Position numbers and translations under genes: made by a program. Below the pieces are notes generated by a model. That model was not told the origin of the DNA. It ran no database searches and worked only from the letters and a program-made list of their open reading frames with translations. A stretch of DNA of 64,000 nt, taken from assembly GCF_001591045.1 (NCBI RefSeq), contig NZ_BCUA01000008.1, positions 1 through 64,000 of the forward strand, in the 5' to 3' direction. This DNA is from Sphingopyxis granuli NBRC 100800 (GTDB lineage Bacteria > Pseudomonadota > Alphaproteobacteria > Sphingomonadales > Sphingomonadaceae). This document shows positions 28,482 through 38,382 of the stretch, piece after piece; the stretch's first letter is position 1, and each line of letters starts with the position of its first letter.

Positions 28482-29621
28482 TTAGACGGCCCCGACCCCG
28501 AGCCGTTCGGGCGCAAGATGGGCGGGTGCGATGCCCCAGTCGGTCAGACCCGCGGGCCATGCGCCGCCGGTGATGAGCACCTCGGCAATCGCGCTCATCG
28601 CCGGGGCGGTCTGAAGGCCATATCCGCCCTGACCCGCAAGCCAGAAGAAGCCGTCGGCGTCGGGGGCGAAGCCCGCGACCGGAACGCGGTCGTGCGTGAA
28701 GGTGCGCAGCCCCGCCCAGCTATGGCCGATCCGCCGGACGGCAAGCGACGTATAATGTTCGACCTTCGCCGCCGCGAGCGCGATGTCATATTCCTCCGGC
28801 TGGGCGTCGGTCGGCTCGCTCGGCACTTCGTCGACGGGGCACGCCAGCAGGCGCCCCGATTCGGGCAGCATGTAGAAATCGTCGACCGCGGTCTTGGTGA
28901 ACGGCCAGTCGCGAACCTCCTGACCGGGCGGCGCGTCGAAGGCGATGATCGTGCGGCGCAGCGACCGCAGGCCGAGCGGCACAACGCCCGCCAAACGCGC
29001 GATCCCGTCGCACCAGGCGCCCGCCGCGTTGACGAGGACGGGGGCGGCGAACCGATCGCCGGCCGCGGTGGTCGCGACCCAGGCCGCCCCGTCGCGGGCG
29101 ATCGCGACGACGCGGGCGCCCGCGATCGACCGGCCGCCTTCGCGCTTGATCGCGGCGCGGTAATCCTGCTGCAGCGCCTCGCTGTCGAGGCGGCGCGCGG
29201 TCCGGTCGAGCACCGCGGCGACGATCCCGTCGCCGCCGCAGCGCAGCACCGGCACGACGGCGCGCACGGCATCGGCGTCGAGGCGTTCGAGCCCGTCGCT
29301 ATAGGGCCGCATCTCCGCCTCCAGCGCGTCGAGCCCCGCGAGCATCTCCGGCGGCGCGATGAACAGCGCGGAGGACGGGCGCGACAGCGCGGTGCCGTTG
29401 GCGCCCACGGTTTCGAAATGGGCGCGGCTGAACGCCGTCATGCCGCGCACCACCGACTTGCCGATGCCGAAATGATAATAGGTCGCGCTGCGGCCGCTCG
29501 AATGATAGCCGAAACCGTCCTCGGCCTCGAGCAGGATGGTCCGGCCATGCGGGGCGAGGCGCGCCGCCGCCGACACGCCGGCGATGCCGCCGCCCACGAT
29601 CAGGAAATCGGCGGTCTGCAA
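28482..29621 (-). CDS. FAD-dependent oxidoreductase (DAO family)
   Basis: A 379-residue flavoprotein of the DadA/glycine oxidase group. The FAD motif is FLIVGGGIAGVSAAARL at the N-terminus, and GYHSSGRSATYY resembles D-arginine dehydrogenase-like members. The C-terminal motif FFWLAGQGGYGLQTAPAMS closes the FAD site. Such enzymes oxidise amino acids or amines to imines, usually passing electrons to the respiratory chain. It is followed on the same strand direction by nothing obvious and sits downstream of a CapA-like gene. The substrate is not determined. Confidence 0.83.
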   Translation of the reverse strand: MQTADFLIVGGGIAGVSAAARLAPHGRTILLEAEDGFGYHSSGRSATYYHFGIGKSVVRGMTAFSRAHFETVGANGTALSRPSSALFIAPPEMLAGLDALEAEMRPYSDGLERLDADAVRAVVPVLRCGGDGIVAAVLDRTARRLDSEALQQDYRAAIKREGGRSIAGARVVAIARDGAAWVATTAAGDRFAAPVLVNAAGAWCDGIARLAGVVPLGLRSLRRTIIAFDAPPGQEVRDWPFTKTAVDDFYMLPESGRLLACPVDEVPSEPTDAQPEEYDIALAAAKVEHYTSLAVRRIGHSWAGLRTFTHDRVPVAGFAPDADGFFWLAGQGGYGLQTAPAMSAIAEVLITGGAWPAGLTDWGIAPAHLAPERLGVGAV

Positions 29622-29670
29622 GTCTCACTCCTATGAAACGGCGGCAGGCGCGGCGCGGGCCTCGCCCGGC

Positions 29671-31095
29671 CTAGTTCGCGACGCGGATGATGCCGACGCC
29701 CTTCACGATGTCGATCCGCGTGCCGAAAGGCGCCGACAGCCGCTGGAGCCGTTCGAGGATGCGGGCGCCGGTCGCCGCGTCGGCCATGTTCGGCACCCCG
29801 CGCGCCGCGCCCGTCGCGGTGACGCCGAGGTCGATCGGATACAGACGCACCTCGGTCAGCCGTCCGTCGCGAAAATGCGTGGTCGCGATCACCGATTCAT
29901 AGAGGTTGGGATCGGAAAAGCTCTTCGCGTTGCGCGCCTGGAGCAGTTCGGGGGTCGTCACGCTGCCCGGCGTGACGCCGAACTGGTCGAACATGTCGGC
30001 GGGCACATCGTCGAGCGAATTGTTCATCATCGCGAAGTTGCCGAGCGAATAGAAGATCGGCTTGCCCTTATAGATCTCGATGCCGCGAAGCTGGTGCGGC
30101 CCGTGTCCCATATAGACGTCGGCGCCCGCATCGATGATCTGGCGGGCAAGACCGGGCGCAAAATCGGCGGGGGTCTGGCTGGCGTTGCCAGGTTCGTGAT
30201 TGTGCAGCGAAAAGACGACGAAATTGCCGTTCTGCTTCGCCTGCCGCACCGCGAGCAGATTGGCGTCCAGATCCTTCCGGTTGAGATCGTAGCCGATCGT
30301 CATCGGGGTCGTCGGAGCATCGACCGCGCGAAAGTCGCGGCCCTTGATCCGCACCGTCGCGCCCGGCTTCGTTCCGGTGATGCGCGCCAGCACCGCAAGG
30401 TCGGCTTCGGACACCTGTCCGATCTCGGTGCTGCGGATCGTGTTGGCGCCGGGACGGCCCGGCACACGGCCCAGCGGGTCGGCCGCGGGGGTCATGGGGG
30501 TGAAGGTCGTCGTCGCCGAAACGAGCGCGACGCGCCCCTGCGGTCCGTCATAATAGGCGGGCGCGCGCGCCTCCGCCATCGTCCGCCCGGTTCCTGCGCG
30601 CACCAGCTTCGCGGCGTCGAGCAGCTTCAGCGTCTCGATCATCCCCTCGACGCCCCAGTCGGTCGCATGGTTGTTGGCATGGCCGACGATATCGATGCCC
30701 ATGGCGGCGACATCCTTGGGCACCCCCGGGTCGGCGAGCATCCAAGTTCCGCCCGATTCGGCCTGCGGCGATCCCTTGAAGGTCGCGAGGTCGAGCGCGG
30801 TGGTCTCGAAATTGCCGAAGGTCACGTCGGCACCGCGCAGGATGCGCAGCATTTCGGGCGCCTGCTTCTCCAGCGTCGCCAGCATCGGGCGCAGATAGAT
30901 GAGGTCGCCGACGGCGGCGAGGCTGAAATCGCCCGCGATCGGCGTGCTGGGGACCGGCACGGTTTCGAGCGTCTGGCCGCCGCGCTGCTGGGCATGGACC
31001 GAAAGCCCGGTCAGCGCCGCCGCGGCCGATCCGGCCAGCAACAGGATGCGCAGGACCTTGGGGCAGGCAGAGGGACGGGCGAAATTGGTCGACAT
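29671..31095 (-). CDS. CapA-family (poly-gamma-glutamate synthesis type) metallophosphatase-fold protein
   Basis: A 474-residue exported protein. The start at 31095 follows GGGGAG, and a signal peptide ends near LSVHAQ. The CapA/PGA_cap pattern is visible: FSLAAVGDLIYLRPM, then NFETTALD, NNHATDWGVEGM and SLHNHEPGN with YMGHGPHQLRGIEIYKGKP. These resemble calcineurin-like metal-binding blocks. Some relatives take part in poly-gamma-glutamate production, but most members are uncharacterised. No other capsule genes are nearby. A longer reading overlapping the histidine kinase is rejected. Confidence 0.82.
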   Translation of the reverse strand: MSTNFARPSACPKVLRILLLAGSAAAALTGLSVHAQQRGGQTLETVPVPSTPIAGDFSLAAVGDLIYLRPMLATLEKQAPEMLRILRGADVTFGNFETTALDLATFKGSPQAESGGTWMLADPGVPKDVAAMGIDIVGHANNHATDWGVEGMIETLKLLDAAKLVRAGTGRTMAEARAPAYYDGPQGRVALVSATTTFTPMTPAADPLGRVPGRPGANTIRSTEIGQVSEADLAVLARITGTKPGATVRIKGRDFRAVDAPTTPMTIGYDLNRKDLDANLLAVRQAKQNGNFVVFSLHNHEPGNASQTPADFAPGLARQIIDAGADVYMGHGPHQLRGIEIYKGKPIFYSLGNFAMMNNSLDDVPADMFDQFGVTPGSVTTPELLQARNAKSFSDPNLYESVIATTHFRDGRLTEVRLYPIDLGVTATGAARGVPNMADAATGARILERLQRLSAPFGTRIDIVKGVGIIRVAN

Positions 31096-31160
31096 GCGGA
31101 TGCTCCCCTGATGTGAAGCATAGCGAATAGCCGGCGGCGCTGACACCAACCTGTCATCGG

Positions 31161-32654
31161 TCAATCGGCGCGCAGAAAACGCACCGTCACGCACAATCCC
31201 CGGCCGCTCCGGCCGTCCGCCAGTTCGATCTGCGCGCCCATGCGCTGCGCCAGCGCGCGCGCGATCGGCAGACCCAGACCCGTCCCCGTCGGCTGCCCGC
31301 GCCCCTGGATGCGGTAGAAGCGATCCCAAACCTTCTCGCGCTCCGCCTCGGGAATGCCGGGGCCGTCGTCGTCGATCTCGACCAGCGGCCCGCGCGCGTC
31401 GTTCGTCAGGCAGACCGAGACCATCCCCCCGGGGCGGCTGTAGCGTATCGCATTGTCGAGCAGATTGCCGATCAACTCGGCGGCAAGCGTGGGCTGGCCC
31501 ATTGCCATCACCGGACCCTCGCCCTCCTTTTCATAGCTGATGAGCCGGTCGGCCGAGGCCTGCGCGGCGCGCTCGCCCGTCACGCCGGCGGCGATGTCGG
31601 CGAGGTCGAACGGCTGCACCGATATCATCCCCTGATCCTCGCTCCGCGCGAGCGCGATCAACTGGCGCAGCAATTGTTCGAGCGTGTCGATGGCGTGCGG
31701 AATGTCGGTCAGCGCCGCCTGCCCCTGCCGCGATTGCGGGCCATAGCGTTCGAGCACGTCGAGCTGCACGCGCACGACCGCCAGCGGCGTGCGCATCTGG
31801 TGCGAGGCGTTCGAGGTGAACTGGCGCAGCGATTCGCTCGCGCGTTCCAACCGCGCCATCAGTCCGTTGAACGCGGCGACGAAGGGACGAATTTCGGTCG
31901 GGGTCGCCTCGTCCGCATCGAGCCGGACCGAGGGAGAGGCGGCGCGCCGTGCCGCCTCGACCTGTTCGGTCAGCGTGCCGAGCGGGCGCAGGCCCCAGCG
32001 GATCGCCAGCCAGAACAGCAGGCCGGTCACGAACAGCGCCGTCAATCCGATCATCAGGACCTGCCGCAGGAAGGCGCGCTCGTGCGCCAGGCGGTCGTCG
32101 ACATAATCGGCGATCTGGATCGCGATCAGTCGGTCGTCGCCGTGCGCGCGGCGAATTTCCATCGCGATCCGCGCGGGCTTTCCGTGCAATGTGCCATCAC
32201 GCAGATAGGCGGCCTGCGTCACCGCGCGCGCGTCGGCGGGGTCGAGATAGCCGCGCACCAGCCGGGTCTGGCGATAGGCGTTGGTGAAGACCGTCGGGGG
32301 ATGGCGGTCGATCGTGCCGTCGTCGGTCGGACTATAGTCGACGGGCGGGCGCAGCGCCGCGTCGCCGGCGATCAGCCGGTCGCCGCGCCAGACGCTGTAA
32401 TGCACGACCGGACGCGCGCGTCGCTTGAGCAGGTGAACCGCGAGGGGGATGAGCCGTTCGCGGTCGGCCGCCGGGCTGTTGTACGCGAGACTCAAGGTGC
32501 GCACCGACCCGATCAACACCCGGTCGACGGTATCGGCCTCGTTATTGCGCGCGACCAGCGTCGTGATGATGCCGAAGAACAGCACGAGCCCCGTGAGCGG
32601 CAGGAGAACGGCAGCGGTCAGGCGAAAGCGCAGCGAGGGGGGAAGACGGCGCAT
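31161..32654 (-). CDS. Sensor histidine kinase (TctE-like)
   Basis: A 497-residue membrane kinase. It has membrane segments at about 12-34 and 198-219 with a periplasmic sensor between them, a HAMP-like linker, phospho-accepting His285 in FTSNASHQMRTPL, an N-box GNLLDNAIRYS and G-boxes EIDDDGPGIPEAE and GTGLGLPIARAL. The H-box and the double membrane layout match the TctE/QseC group. It lies 3 bp after the response regulator in the same operon, so the two form a pair. The signal is unknown. Confidence 0.93.
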   Translation of the reverse strand: MRRLPPSLRFRLTAAVLLPLTGLVLFFGIITTLVARNNEADTVDRVLIGSVRTLSLAYNSPAADRERLIPLAVHLLKRRARPVVHYSVWRGDRLIAGDAALRPPVDYSPTDDGTIDRHPPTVFTNAYRQTRLVRGYLDPADARAVTQAAYLRDGTLHGKPARIAMEIRRAHGDDRLIAIQIADYVDDRLAHERAFLRQVLMIGLTALFVTGLLFWLAIRWGLRPLGTLTEQVEAARRAASPSVRLDADEATPTEIRPFVAAFNGLMARLERASESLRQFTSNASHQMRTPLAVVRVQLDVLERYGPQSRQGQAALTDIPHAIDTLEQLLRQLIALARSEDQGMISVQPFDLADIAAGVTGERAAQASADRLISYEKEGEGPVMAMGQPTLAAELIGNLLDNAIRYSRPGGMVSVCLTNDARGPLVEIDDDGPGIPEAEREKVWDRFYRIQGRGQPTGTGLGLPIARALAQRMGAQIELADGRSGRGLCVTVRFLRAD

Positions 32655-32657
32655 CGG

Positions 32658-33323
32658 TCAATCGGTCTCGATCATATATCCGAGGCCGCGCACGGTGCGG
32701 ATCGCGGGGCCCGACGGTTGCAGCTTGCGGCGCAGGCGCCCGACATAGACTTCGAGCGCGTTGGGCGTCACGGCATCGTCGAAATTGAAGACTTCCGCCG
32801 CCAGCCTTTCCTTCGGGATCACCTTGCCCGGCCGCCCCATCAGCGTTTCGAGCACCGCGAGTTCGCGGCGGCGCAGATTGATCGCCCGGCCGTCGAGCGT
32901 CACCGTCCGGCTCGAACGGTCGAACGACAGCGCGCCGATCCGCAGCACCGGGTCGGCGGTGCCCTGGCTGCGGCGGACGAGCGCGCGCAGGCGCGATTCG
33001 AGTTCGCGCGGACTGAACGGCTTGGCCATATAATCGTCGGCGCCGCGATCGAGGCCGGTGACGCGGTCGTCGATCATGTCGCGCGCTGTCAGGATCAGGA
33101 TCGGGGTCGTCACCCCGCGTGTGCGCAGCGCCCCCAGCACGTCGAGCCCGTCCATGTCGGGAAGTCCCAGATCGAGGATGATCGCGCTGTAGGGCTCGCT
33201 TTCGGCGAGATGCAGCGCGTCTTCGCCATTGGCCAGGCAATCGACCGCGAAGCCGGCCGCCTCCAACGAGGCGGCCATGCCGCGCGACAGGCGCTCGTCG
33301 TCCTCCACCAACAGCACGCGCAT
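32658..33323 (-). CDS. OmpR-family response regulator
   Basis: A 221-residue regulator. The receiver domain has the acidic pair EDDE (residues 7-10), phospho-acceptor Asp51 in AIILDLGLPDMDG and the conserved Lys in DDYMAKPFSPREL. The C-terminal winged helix ends with RTVRGLGYMIETD. It is cotranscribed with the following kinase and divergent from a serine hydrolase and TonB receptor, which are plausible targets. Confidence 0.95.
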   Translation of the reverse strand: MRVLLVEDDERLSRGMAASLEAAGFAVDCLANGEDALHLAESEPYSAIILDLGLPDMDGLDVLGALRTRGVTTPILILTARDMIDDRVTGLDRGADDYMAKPFSPRELESRLRALVRRSQGTADPVLRIGALSFDRSSRTVTLDGRAINLRRRELAVLETLMGRPGKVIPKERLAAEVFNFDDAVTPNALEVYVGRLRRKLQPSGPAIRTVRGLGYMIETD

Positions 33324-33533
33324 GATCCGATTCCGCTTCGCTCCCTGCCCTGTTTCGATGGAAATTACGGCCGGCCTCTATCTCCGCATACGGAAATGTC
33401 ACGCCCGGCACCGATAATTTTCCGTTCATTACCCGAAAGCCGGGCCGCCGTCGTTGGTGTCAGCTTCGTGACAGCGACCTCGATTAGGGAGGCGCGCTCG
33501 AACCTTGTCCGCAGCGCCATGGGAGAATCGGAT

Positions 33534-35156
33534 ATGAAGACCAGCCTGCCCCTGCTTGCGGGGGCGACCTTGGCCTTGTGCGGCGCGACGCCGGCCGTGG
33601 CTCAGGCGCCCGCGCCCGGCGACGCCGCTACCATTGCGCAGCTCGATGGGCTGTTCGCACGCTGGGCGCGCGACGACACGCCGGGCTGCGCGATCGCCAT
33701 CTCGCGGGGCGGACAGCCGATCGCGATGCGAAGCTATGGCATGGCCAGCCTCGAACTCGGGGTGCCTGCCACCGTCGACAGCATCTACGAAGCCGGTTCG
33801 GATTCGAAGCAATTCACCTCCGCCGCGATCCTGATGCTGGCGCGCGAGGGCAAATTGTCGCTCGACGACGATATCCGCAAATATCTTCCCGAAATGCCAG
33901 CCTATGCCGCACCGGTCACGATCGCGCACATGCTGCATCACACCAGCGGCCTGCGCGACTGGGGATCGGTTTCGGCGATCGAGGGCTGGCCGCGCAATTC
34001 GCGCACCGCGAACAACGACGACGTGCTGCGGATCGCCGCGCGTCAGGCCGAGCTGAATTTCGCGCCGGGCAGCCACTATCTTTACAGCAACAGCAACTAC
34101 AACCTGCTGGCGATCATCGTCGACCGGGTCAGCGGGCAGTCGCTCGCCGATTTCACCCGCGACCGCATCTTCGTCCCGCTGGGCATGACCAGCACGCGCT
34201 GGCGCGACGACCATGGCGACATCGTGCCCGGCCGCACCGGCGCCTATGAGTTCGAAGACGGCGTCTGGCGCAACGAACAGGTGATCGAGGACGCCTATGG
34301 CAATGGCGGCCTGCTCACCACCGTCGGCGACCTCGTCAAATGGCAGGCGGCGCTCGACAGCGATTTCTTCGGGCCGGGTTTCACCGCCCAGATTCAGCAG
34401 ACGACGAAGCTCAACGACGGAACGCCGATCGCCTATGCGCTCGCGCTGGTGAATCTCGACCATCGCGGGCAGCAGGAAGTCGGTCATTCGGGGTCGACCG
34501 GAGGCTATCGGGCCTGGATGGCGCGCTATCCGGCGCAGCGGCTCGCCGTATCGCTGCTCTGCAACGCGGGCGATGCCGATGCGCCGGCGCTGGGACGCGC
34601 GGCCGCCGATATCTTCCTGCCGCCCGACAACGCCAAGGCCTATGTGCCGCGCGGCGCCGCTCCGACCGGTCTCTATGCCGACAGCGTGAGCGGCGCGCCG
34701 CTGCGTTTCGAGGTCGACGACAAGGGCGGCCTGCGCGCCGACGGCCGCGCGCTCGTTCCGGTCGGGCCGGGGCGCTGGATGTTGCGCGAGGATATCTTCG
34801 CCTTCGGCGCGAAGGGCAGCCTGGTCCGCGAGACGCGCGAGGGGGAAAAGATTGCCTATCGCAAGGTCGACGCCGTGACCGCGCTCGATCCCGCGCCTTA
34901 TGCGGGACGCTTCTGCTCGGCCGAAACCGGAACCTGCCTCAGCTTCCAGGCCAGCGGCGGCCAGCTTGTCTACAGCGGTCCGCGCTGGACCGGCCAGCCG
35001 CTCGCACCGGCCTATCGCGACGTGTTCACCGGCGCCGCCGCGCCGCGCGCCTCGCGCATCATCGTCAAGTTCCAGCGCGATGCCGCGGGCGCCGTCACCG
35101 CGCTCCGCTTCGGCGAGAACCGCGCCTTCGACCTGCTTTTCACGCGCGCGGACTGA
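33534..35156 (+). CDS. Serine hydrolase, beta-lactamase/class C fold
   Basis: A 540-residue exported enzyme with a signal peptide ending near PAVAQA. The active-site tetrad Ser89-x-x-Lys92 (AGSDSKQF), the Tyr184-Ser-Asn motif (YLYSNSNYN) and HSGSTGG place it in the beta-lactamase-related serine hydrolases (esterases, D-aminopeptidases, PBP4*-like). The start at 33534 follows GGGAGA. The C-terminal 150 residues form an extra domain with a Cys pair. It is followed 42 bp later by a TonB receptor and divergent from the two-component pair. Confidence 0.87.
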   Translation: MKTSLPLLAGATLALCGATPAVAQAPAPGDAATIAQLDGLFARWARDDTPGCAIAISRGGQPIAMRSYGMASLELGVPATVDSIYEAGSDSKQFTSAAILMLAREGKLSLDDDIRKYLPEMPAYAAPVTIAHMLHHTSGLRDWGSVSAIEGWPRNSRTANNDDVLRIAARQAELNFAPGSHYLYSNSNYNLLAIIVDRVSGQSLADFTRDRIFVPLGMTSTRWRDDHGDIVPGRTGAYEFEDGVWRNEQVIEDAYGNGGLLTTVGDLVKWQAALDSDFFGPGFTAQIQQTTKLNDGTPIAYALALVNLDHRGQQEVGHSGSTGGYRAWMARYPAQRLAVSLLCNAGDADAPALGRAAADIFLPPDNAKAYVPRGAAPTGLYADSVSGAPLRFEVDDKGGLRADGRALVPVGPGRWMLREDIFAFGAKGSLVRETREGEKIAYRKVDAVTALDPAPYAGRFCSAETGTCLSFQASGGQLVYSGPRWTGQPLAPAYRDVFTGAAAPRASRIIVKFQRDAAGAVTALRFGENRAFDLLFTRAD

Positions 35157-35198
35157 CCGCCGCTTTCATTCAGCGACATTCAAAAAAGGGGAATATCT

Positions 35199-37868
35199 AT
35201 GCGTAACGATCGGACCGGGTTGAAAACCCTGTTGATGGGCGGCAGCGCCGCGGCGGGGCTGATGCTCGCGCTGGCCTGCGGCGGCACGGCCGCGGCGCAG
35301 GAAGCCGGCGACGAGGGCACCGCCGCCGATTCGGCGATCGTCGTCACCGGCTCGCGTATCGACCGCAAGGGCTTCGACGCACCGACCCCGACGACCGTCG
35401 TCGGCGAATCCGAACTGGCGCAGGGCGCGCGGCCCAGCATCGCGCAGGTGCTGAACGACCTGCCGCAGTTCCGCGCCACCGTGTCGCCGAACAGCACCAA
35501 CGCCAATACCAATTCCAGCACTTCAGCGATGGACCTTCGCGGCCTGGGCGCCACGCGCACGCTGACCCTGCTCAACAACCGCCGCTTCAACGGCGCGTCG
35601 GACCTCAACAGCATTCCGCAGGACATGGTCAAGCGCGTCGAGATCGTCACCGGCGGCGCAAGCGCGGCCTGGGGTTCGGGCGCGATCGGCGGGGTCGTCA
35701 ACATCATCCTCGACGACAATCTGTCGGGCCTGAAGCTGGGCGTCCAGAACGGCCTGTCGACGCGCGGCGACGGCTATCGCTACAGCATCAACGGCAGCTT
35801 CGGCACCGAGTTCGCGGGCGGCAGCGGCCATTTCATGATCGGCGGCGAATATCAGAACGACGAGGGCATCCTCAGCCGCAACGCGCGCAAGAATGTCGGC
35901 AGCGCCGACCTGTTCACGCCCGCCGGCAGCACCGAACAGATATTGATCCGCGACGTCAATCCGGCCAACACCGGCCTCGACGGCCTGATCACCACCGGCG
36001 CGCTCAAGGGCATGACCTTCGCGGCCGACGGCTCGCTGCGCCCCTATCAGTACGGCAGCATGATCAATGGCGACGGCACGCTGATGGTCGGCGGCGAAGG
36101 GCGCGGGATCGGCGACCAGAAGTCGCTCGCCAACCCCTATCAGCGCGTCAACGGCTATGCCCGCGCCAGCTTCGAGGTCGGCGACGCGACCTTCTGGATC
36201 GACGGGCTCTACAGCCGCATCTGGGCCAAATATCCCTTCTATGCCGAATATGGCAATTACACGCTGAAAGCCTCGAATCCCTATCTCGACGGCATCCGCA
36301 GCCAGCTCGGCGCGGGCGAGACGACGGTCCGGATCGGCCGCGTGTTCGAAGATTACGGCATGCGCACCTTCGATTACTACCGCCAGAACGTCGAGGGCGG
36401 CATCGGCGTCGACGGCAGCTTCGCCGACGGCGCGTGGCGCTATTCCGCCTATTACAACCATGGCGAACTGCGCAACATGCAGAGCTATCACAACCAGATC
36501 GTCGGCGCGAAGATGACGGAAGCGCTCGATGCGGTCCGCGTCGGCAGCGACATCGTCTGCGCGGTCGCGCTGACCGACCCGAACACCGCGTGCCGCCCGC
36601 TCAACATCCTGGGTGCCGGTCGCGCCGATCCGGCCGCGATCGACTATGTGTTCGGCGACCTTGCCAAGGTCGTCTACACGACCAAGCTCGACAGCATGGG
36701 CGCCAGCCTGCGCGGCGACCCCTTCTCGACCTGGGCCGGCCCGGTCTCGATCGCGTTCGGCGGCGAGGCGCGCTGGGAAAAGCAGGTGACGAACAGCATC
36801 GATCCCATCTCGACGGCGCGCGGGTTCAGCCGCTTCAACTTCTCGCCGCTCGACGGCGGGTTCAACGTGCAGGAAGGGTTCGGCGAAGTCGCGATACCGC
36901 TGCTCGACCAGCCGTTCAGCAAGCTCGATTTCAGCGCCGCCGCGCGCTACAGCCACTATAGCACCAGCGGCGGCATCTGGTCGTGGAAGATCGGCGCCAC
37001 CGATCGCATCCTTGACAATCTGCTGCTGCGCGTCTCGCGCTCGCGCGACATCCGCTCGGGCAGCCTTGCCGAACTGTTCACGACGCGCACGACCACCTTC
37101 TCGACGGTGTCCGAGAACGGCCAGTCGTACAGCGTCACGCGCTACGGCGGCGGCAACCCGAACCTGAAGCCCGAGATCGGCAGCACGCTGACGCTCGGCG
37201 CGGTCTTTACCCCGACCTTCCTGCCGGGCTTCAACCTCGCGGTCGATTATTTCGACATCAAGCTGCGCGATGCGATCACCTCGCCGAACGCCCAGGACGT
37301 CATCACCGCCTGCGGCAACGGCAACCAGAACGCCTGCTCGCAGATCACGCGCGACGGCCAGGGCCGCCCGACCGAGATCAACTCGACCTATCTGAACCTT
37401 GCCCAATACAAGACCAGCGGCGTCGATATCGAGGCGAGCTATCAGCAGCCGGTCGGCGGCGGGACGCTTCGCCTGCGGGCGCTGGCGACCTATGTGTCGA
37501 AGGTCGTGATCGACGACGGCATCTCGGTCATCGACCGCGCCGGCGACGTCGGCGACGTCACCTTCGGCACGCCGCACTGGCGCGGAACCGGCAGCGTCAC
37601 CTACGGCGACGATCATGCGACCTTTACCGCACGCGTCCGCTACGTCGGCGGCGGGCAGTACAACCATCTGCTGAACATCTCGAACAACGACACCTCCGCC
37701 CGGGTCTATGTCGACCTCAATGCGCAGGCGAATATCGACGAGCGGTTCACGCTCTTCGCCAACGTCAACAACCTGTTCGATCGCGATCCGCCGCTGAGCC
37801 CCGCCGGATCGGTCCACTACGACTCGATCGGCACCTATGTGACGGTCGGCGCCAAGCTTCGCCTCTGA
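35199..37868 (+). CDS. TonB-dependent receptor
   Basis: An 889-residue outer-membrane receptor, complete. The signal peptide ends near GTAAAQE. The plug begins DSAIVVTGSRIDRKGF and includes MDLRGLGATRTLTLLNNRR with VEIVTGGASAAWGSGAIGG. The barrel ends in VTVGAKLRL with a terminal hydrophobic residue. It is of the sphingomonad type often used for large organic substrates. It is probably cotranscribed with the preceding serine hydrolase, which may act on the same compound. A strong terminator follows. Confidence 0.94.
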   Translation: MRNDRTGLKTLLMGGSAAAGLMLALACGGTAAAQEAGDEGTAADSAIVVTGSRIDRKGFDAPTPTTVVGESELAQGARPSIAQVLNDLPQFRATVSPNSTNANTNSSTSAMDLRGLGATRTLTLLNNRRFNGASDLNSIPQDMVKRVEIVTGGASAAWGSGAIGGVVNIILDDNLSGLKLGVQNGLSTRGDGYRYSINGSFGTEFAGGSGHFMIGGEYQNDEGILSRNARKNVGSADLFTPAGSTEQILIRDVNPANTGLDGLITTGALKGMTFAADGSLRPYQYGSMINGDGTLMVGGEGRGIGDQKSLANPYQRVNGYARASFEVGDATFWIDGLYSRIWAKYPFYAEYGNYTLKASNPYLDGIRSQLGAGETTVRIGRVFEDYGMRTFDYYRQNVEGGIGVDGSFADGAWRYSAYYNHGELRNMQSYHNQIVGAKMTEALDAVRVGSDIVCAVALTDPNTACRPLNILGAGRADPAAIDYVFGDLAKVVYTTKLDSMGASLRGDPFSTWAGPVSIAFGGEARWEKQVTNSIDPISTARGFSRFNFSPLDGGFNVQEGFGEVAIPLLDQPFSKLDFSAAARYSHYSTSGGIWSWKIGATDRILDNLLLRVSRSRDIRSGSLAELFTTRTTTFSTVSENGQSYSVTRYGGGNPNLKPEIGSTLTLGAVFTPTFLPGFNLAVDYFDIKLRDAITSPNAQDVITACGNGNQNACSQITRDGQGRPTEINSTYLNLAQYKTSGVDIEASYQQPVGGGTLRLRALATYVSKVVIDDGISVIDRAGDVGDVTFGTPHWRGTGSVTYGDDHATFTARVRYVGGGQYNHLLNISNNDTSARVYVDLNAQANIDERFTLFANVNNLFDRDPPLSPAGSVHYDSIGTYVTVGAKLRL

Positions 37869-37895
37869 CCCCCGATAGCATCGAGGCGAAGGGAA

Positions 37896-37928
37896 AGGTG
37901 GGCATCCCATGGGGTGCCCACCTTTTTG
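37896..37928 (+). terminator. Rho-independent terminator after TonB receptor
   Basis: Stem AAAGGTGGGCA...TGCCCACCTTT with a short loop CCCATGGGG and a run of five T. It starts 27 bp after the receptor stop. Confidence 0.8.
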
Positions 37929-38028
37929 CCGTTCCGGCGCCGGGGCGAACGGGGGGCGGAGGTCTCGTCCCGCCACTCTGCCGCTTGGCTGCGCTAAGAC
38001 CGCAACCACAAGCCCACGCGATGCCGCG

Positions 38029-38289
38029 TCATTCGTCCTGTGCGCGGTCGATCATGTCCATGAAATCGCGTGCCGAATCGCGGTCGGCCGTGTCGGGAAA
38101 GGCGACTTCCAGATCGGGAGCTGCGCCCAGCATATAGAGCAGCGCCCACAGCGCGAAGCGGCGGCCCGCATGCGTCTCCAGCGCCAGATCAACGCGCATC
38201 CGCTCAGTCCCCGCCGCCAGCGCCGCGGGCGGAATCGCGCCCATGTCGCGGGTGCCGAAATAGCGAAAGAGCTGGTCGTCGAAATCCAT
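38029..38289 (-). CDS. Small conserved protein of unknown function
   Basis: An 86-residue soluble acidic protein (MDFDDQLFRYFGT...RDFMDMIDRAQDE). It has no signal peptide or membrane segment and no recognised domain. The codon pattern is convincingly coding, and I recall similar short proteins in sphingomonad genomes. It is divergent from the HerA-like ATPase, 93 bp away. A much longer frame continuing upstream is antisense to that ATPase and is rejected. Function unknown. Confidence 0.6.
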   Translation of the reverse strand: MDFDDQLFRYFGTRDMGAIPPAALAAGTERMRVDLALETHAGRRFALWALLYMLGAAPDLEVAFPDTADRDSARDFMDMIDRAQDE

Positions 38290-38382
38290 GGCCGCGCCCT
38301 TGTGGCAGAGCGCGCGCGATATTCCAACGCCGCGGCCGCCGCTCGGTTGTCTTCGGGCGGGGCGCGGATTAGGGGCAGCGGG

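Noticed and set aside
31674-33533. Upstream extension of the serine hydrolase frame through the two-component genes
   Set aside because: It is antisense to the kinase and regulator; the signal peptide and ribosome-binding site place the start at 33534.
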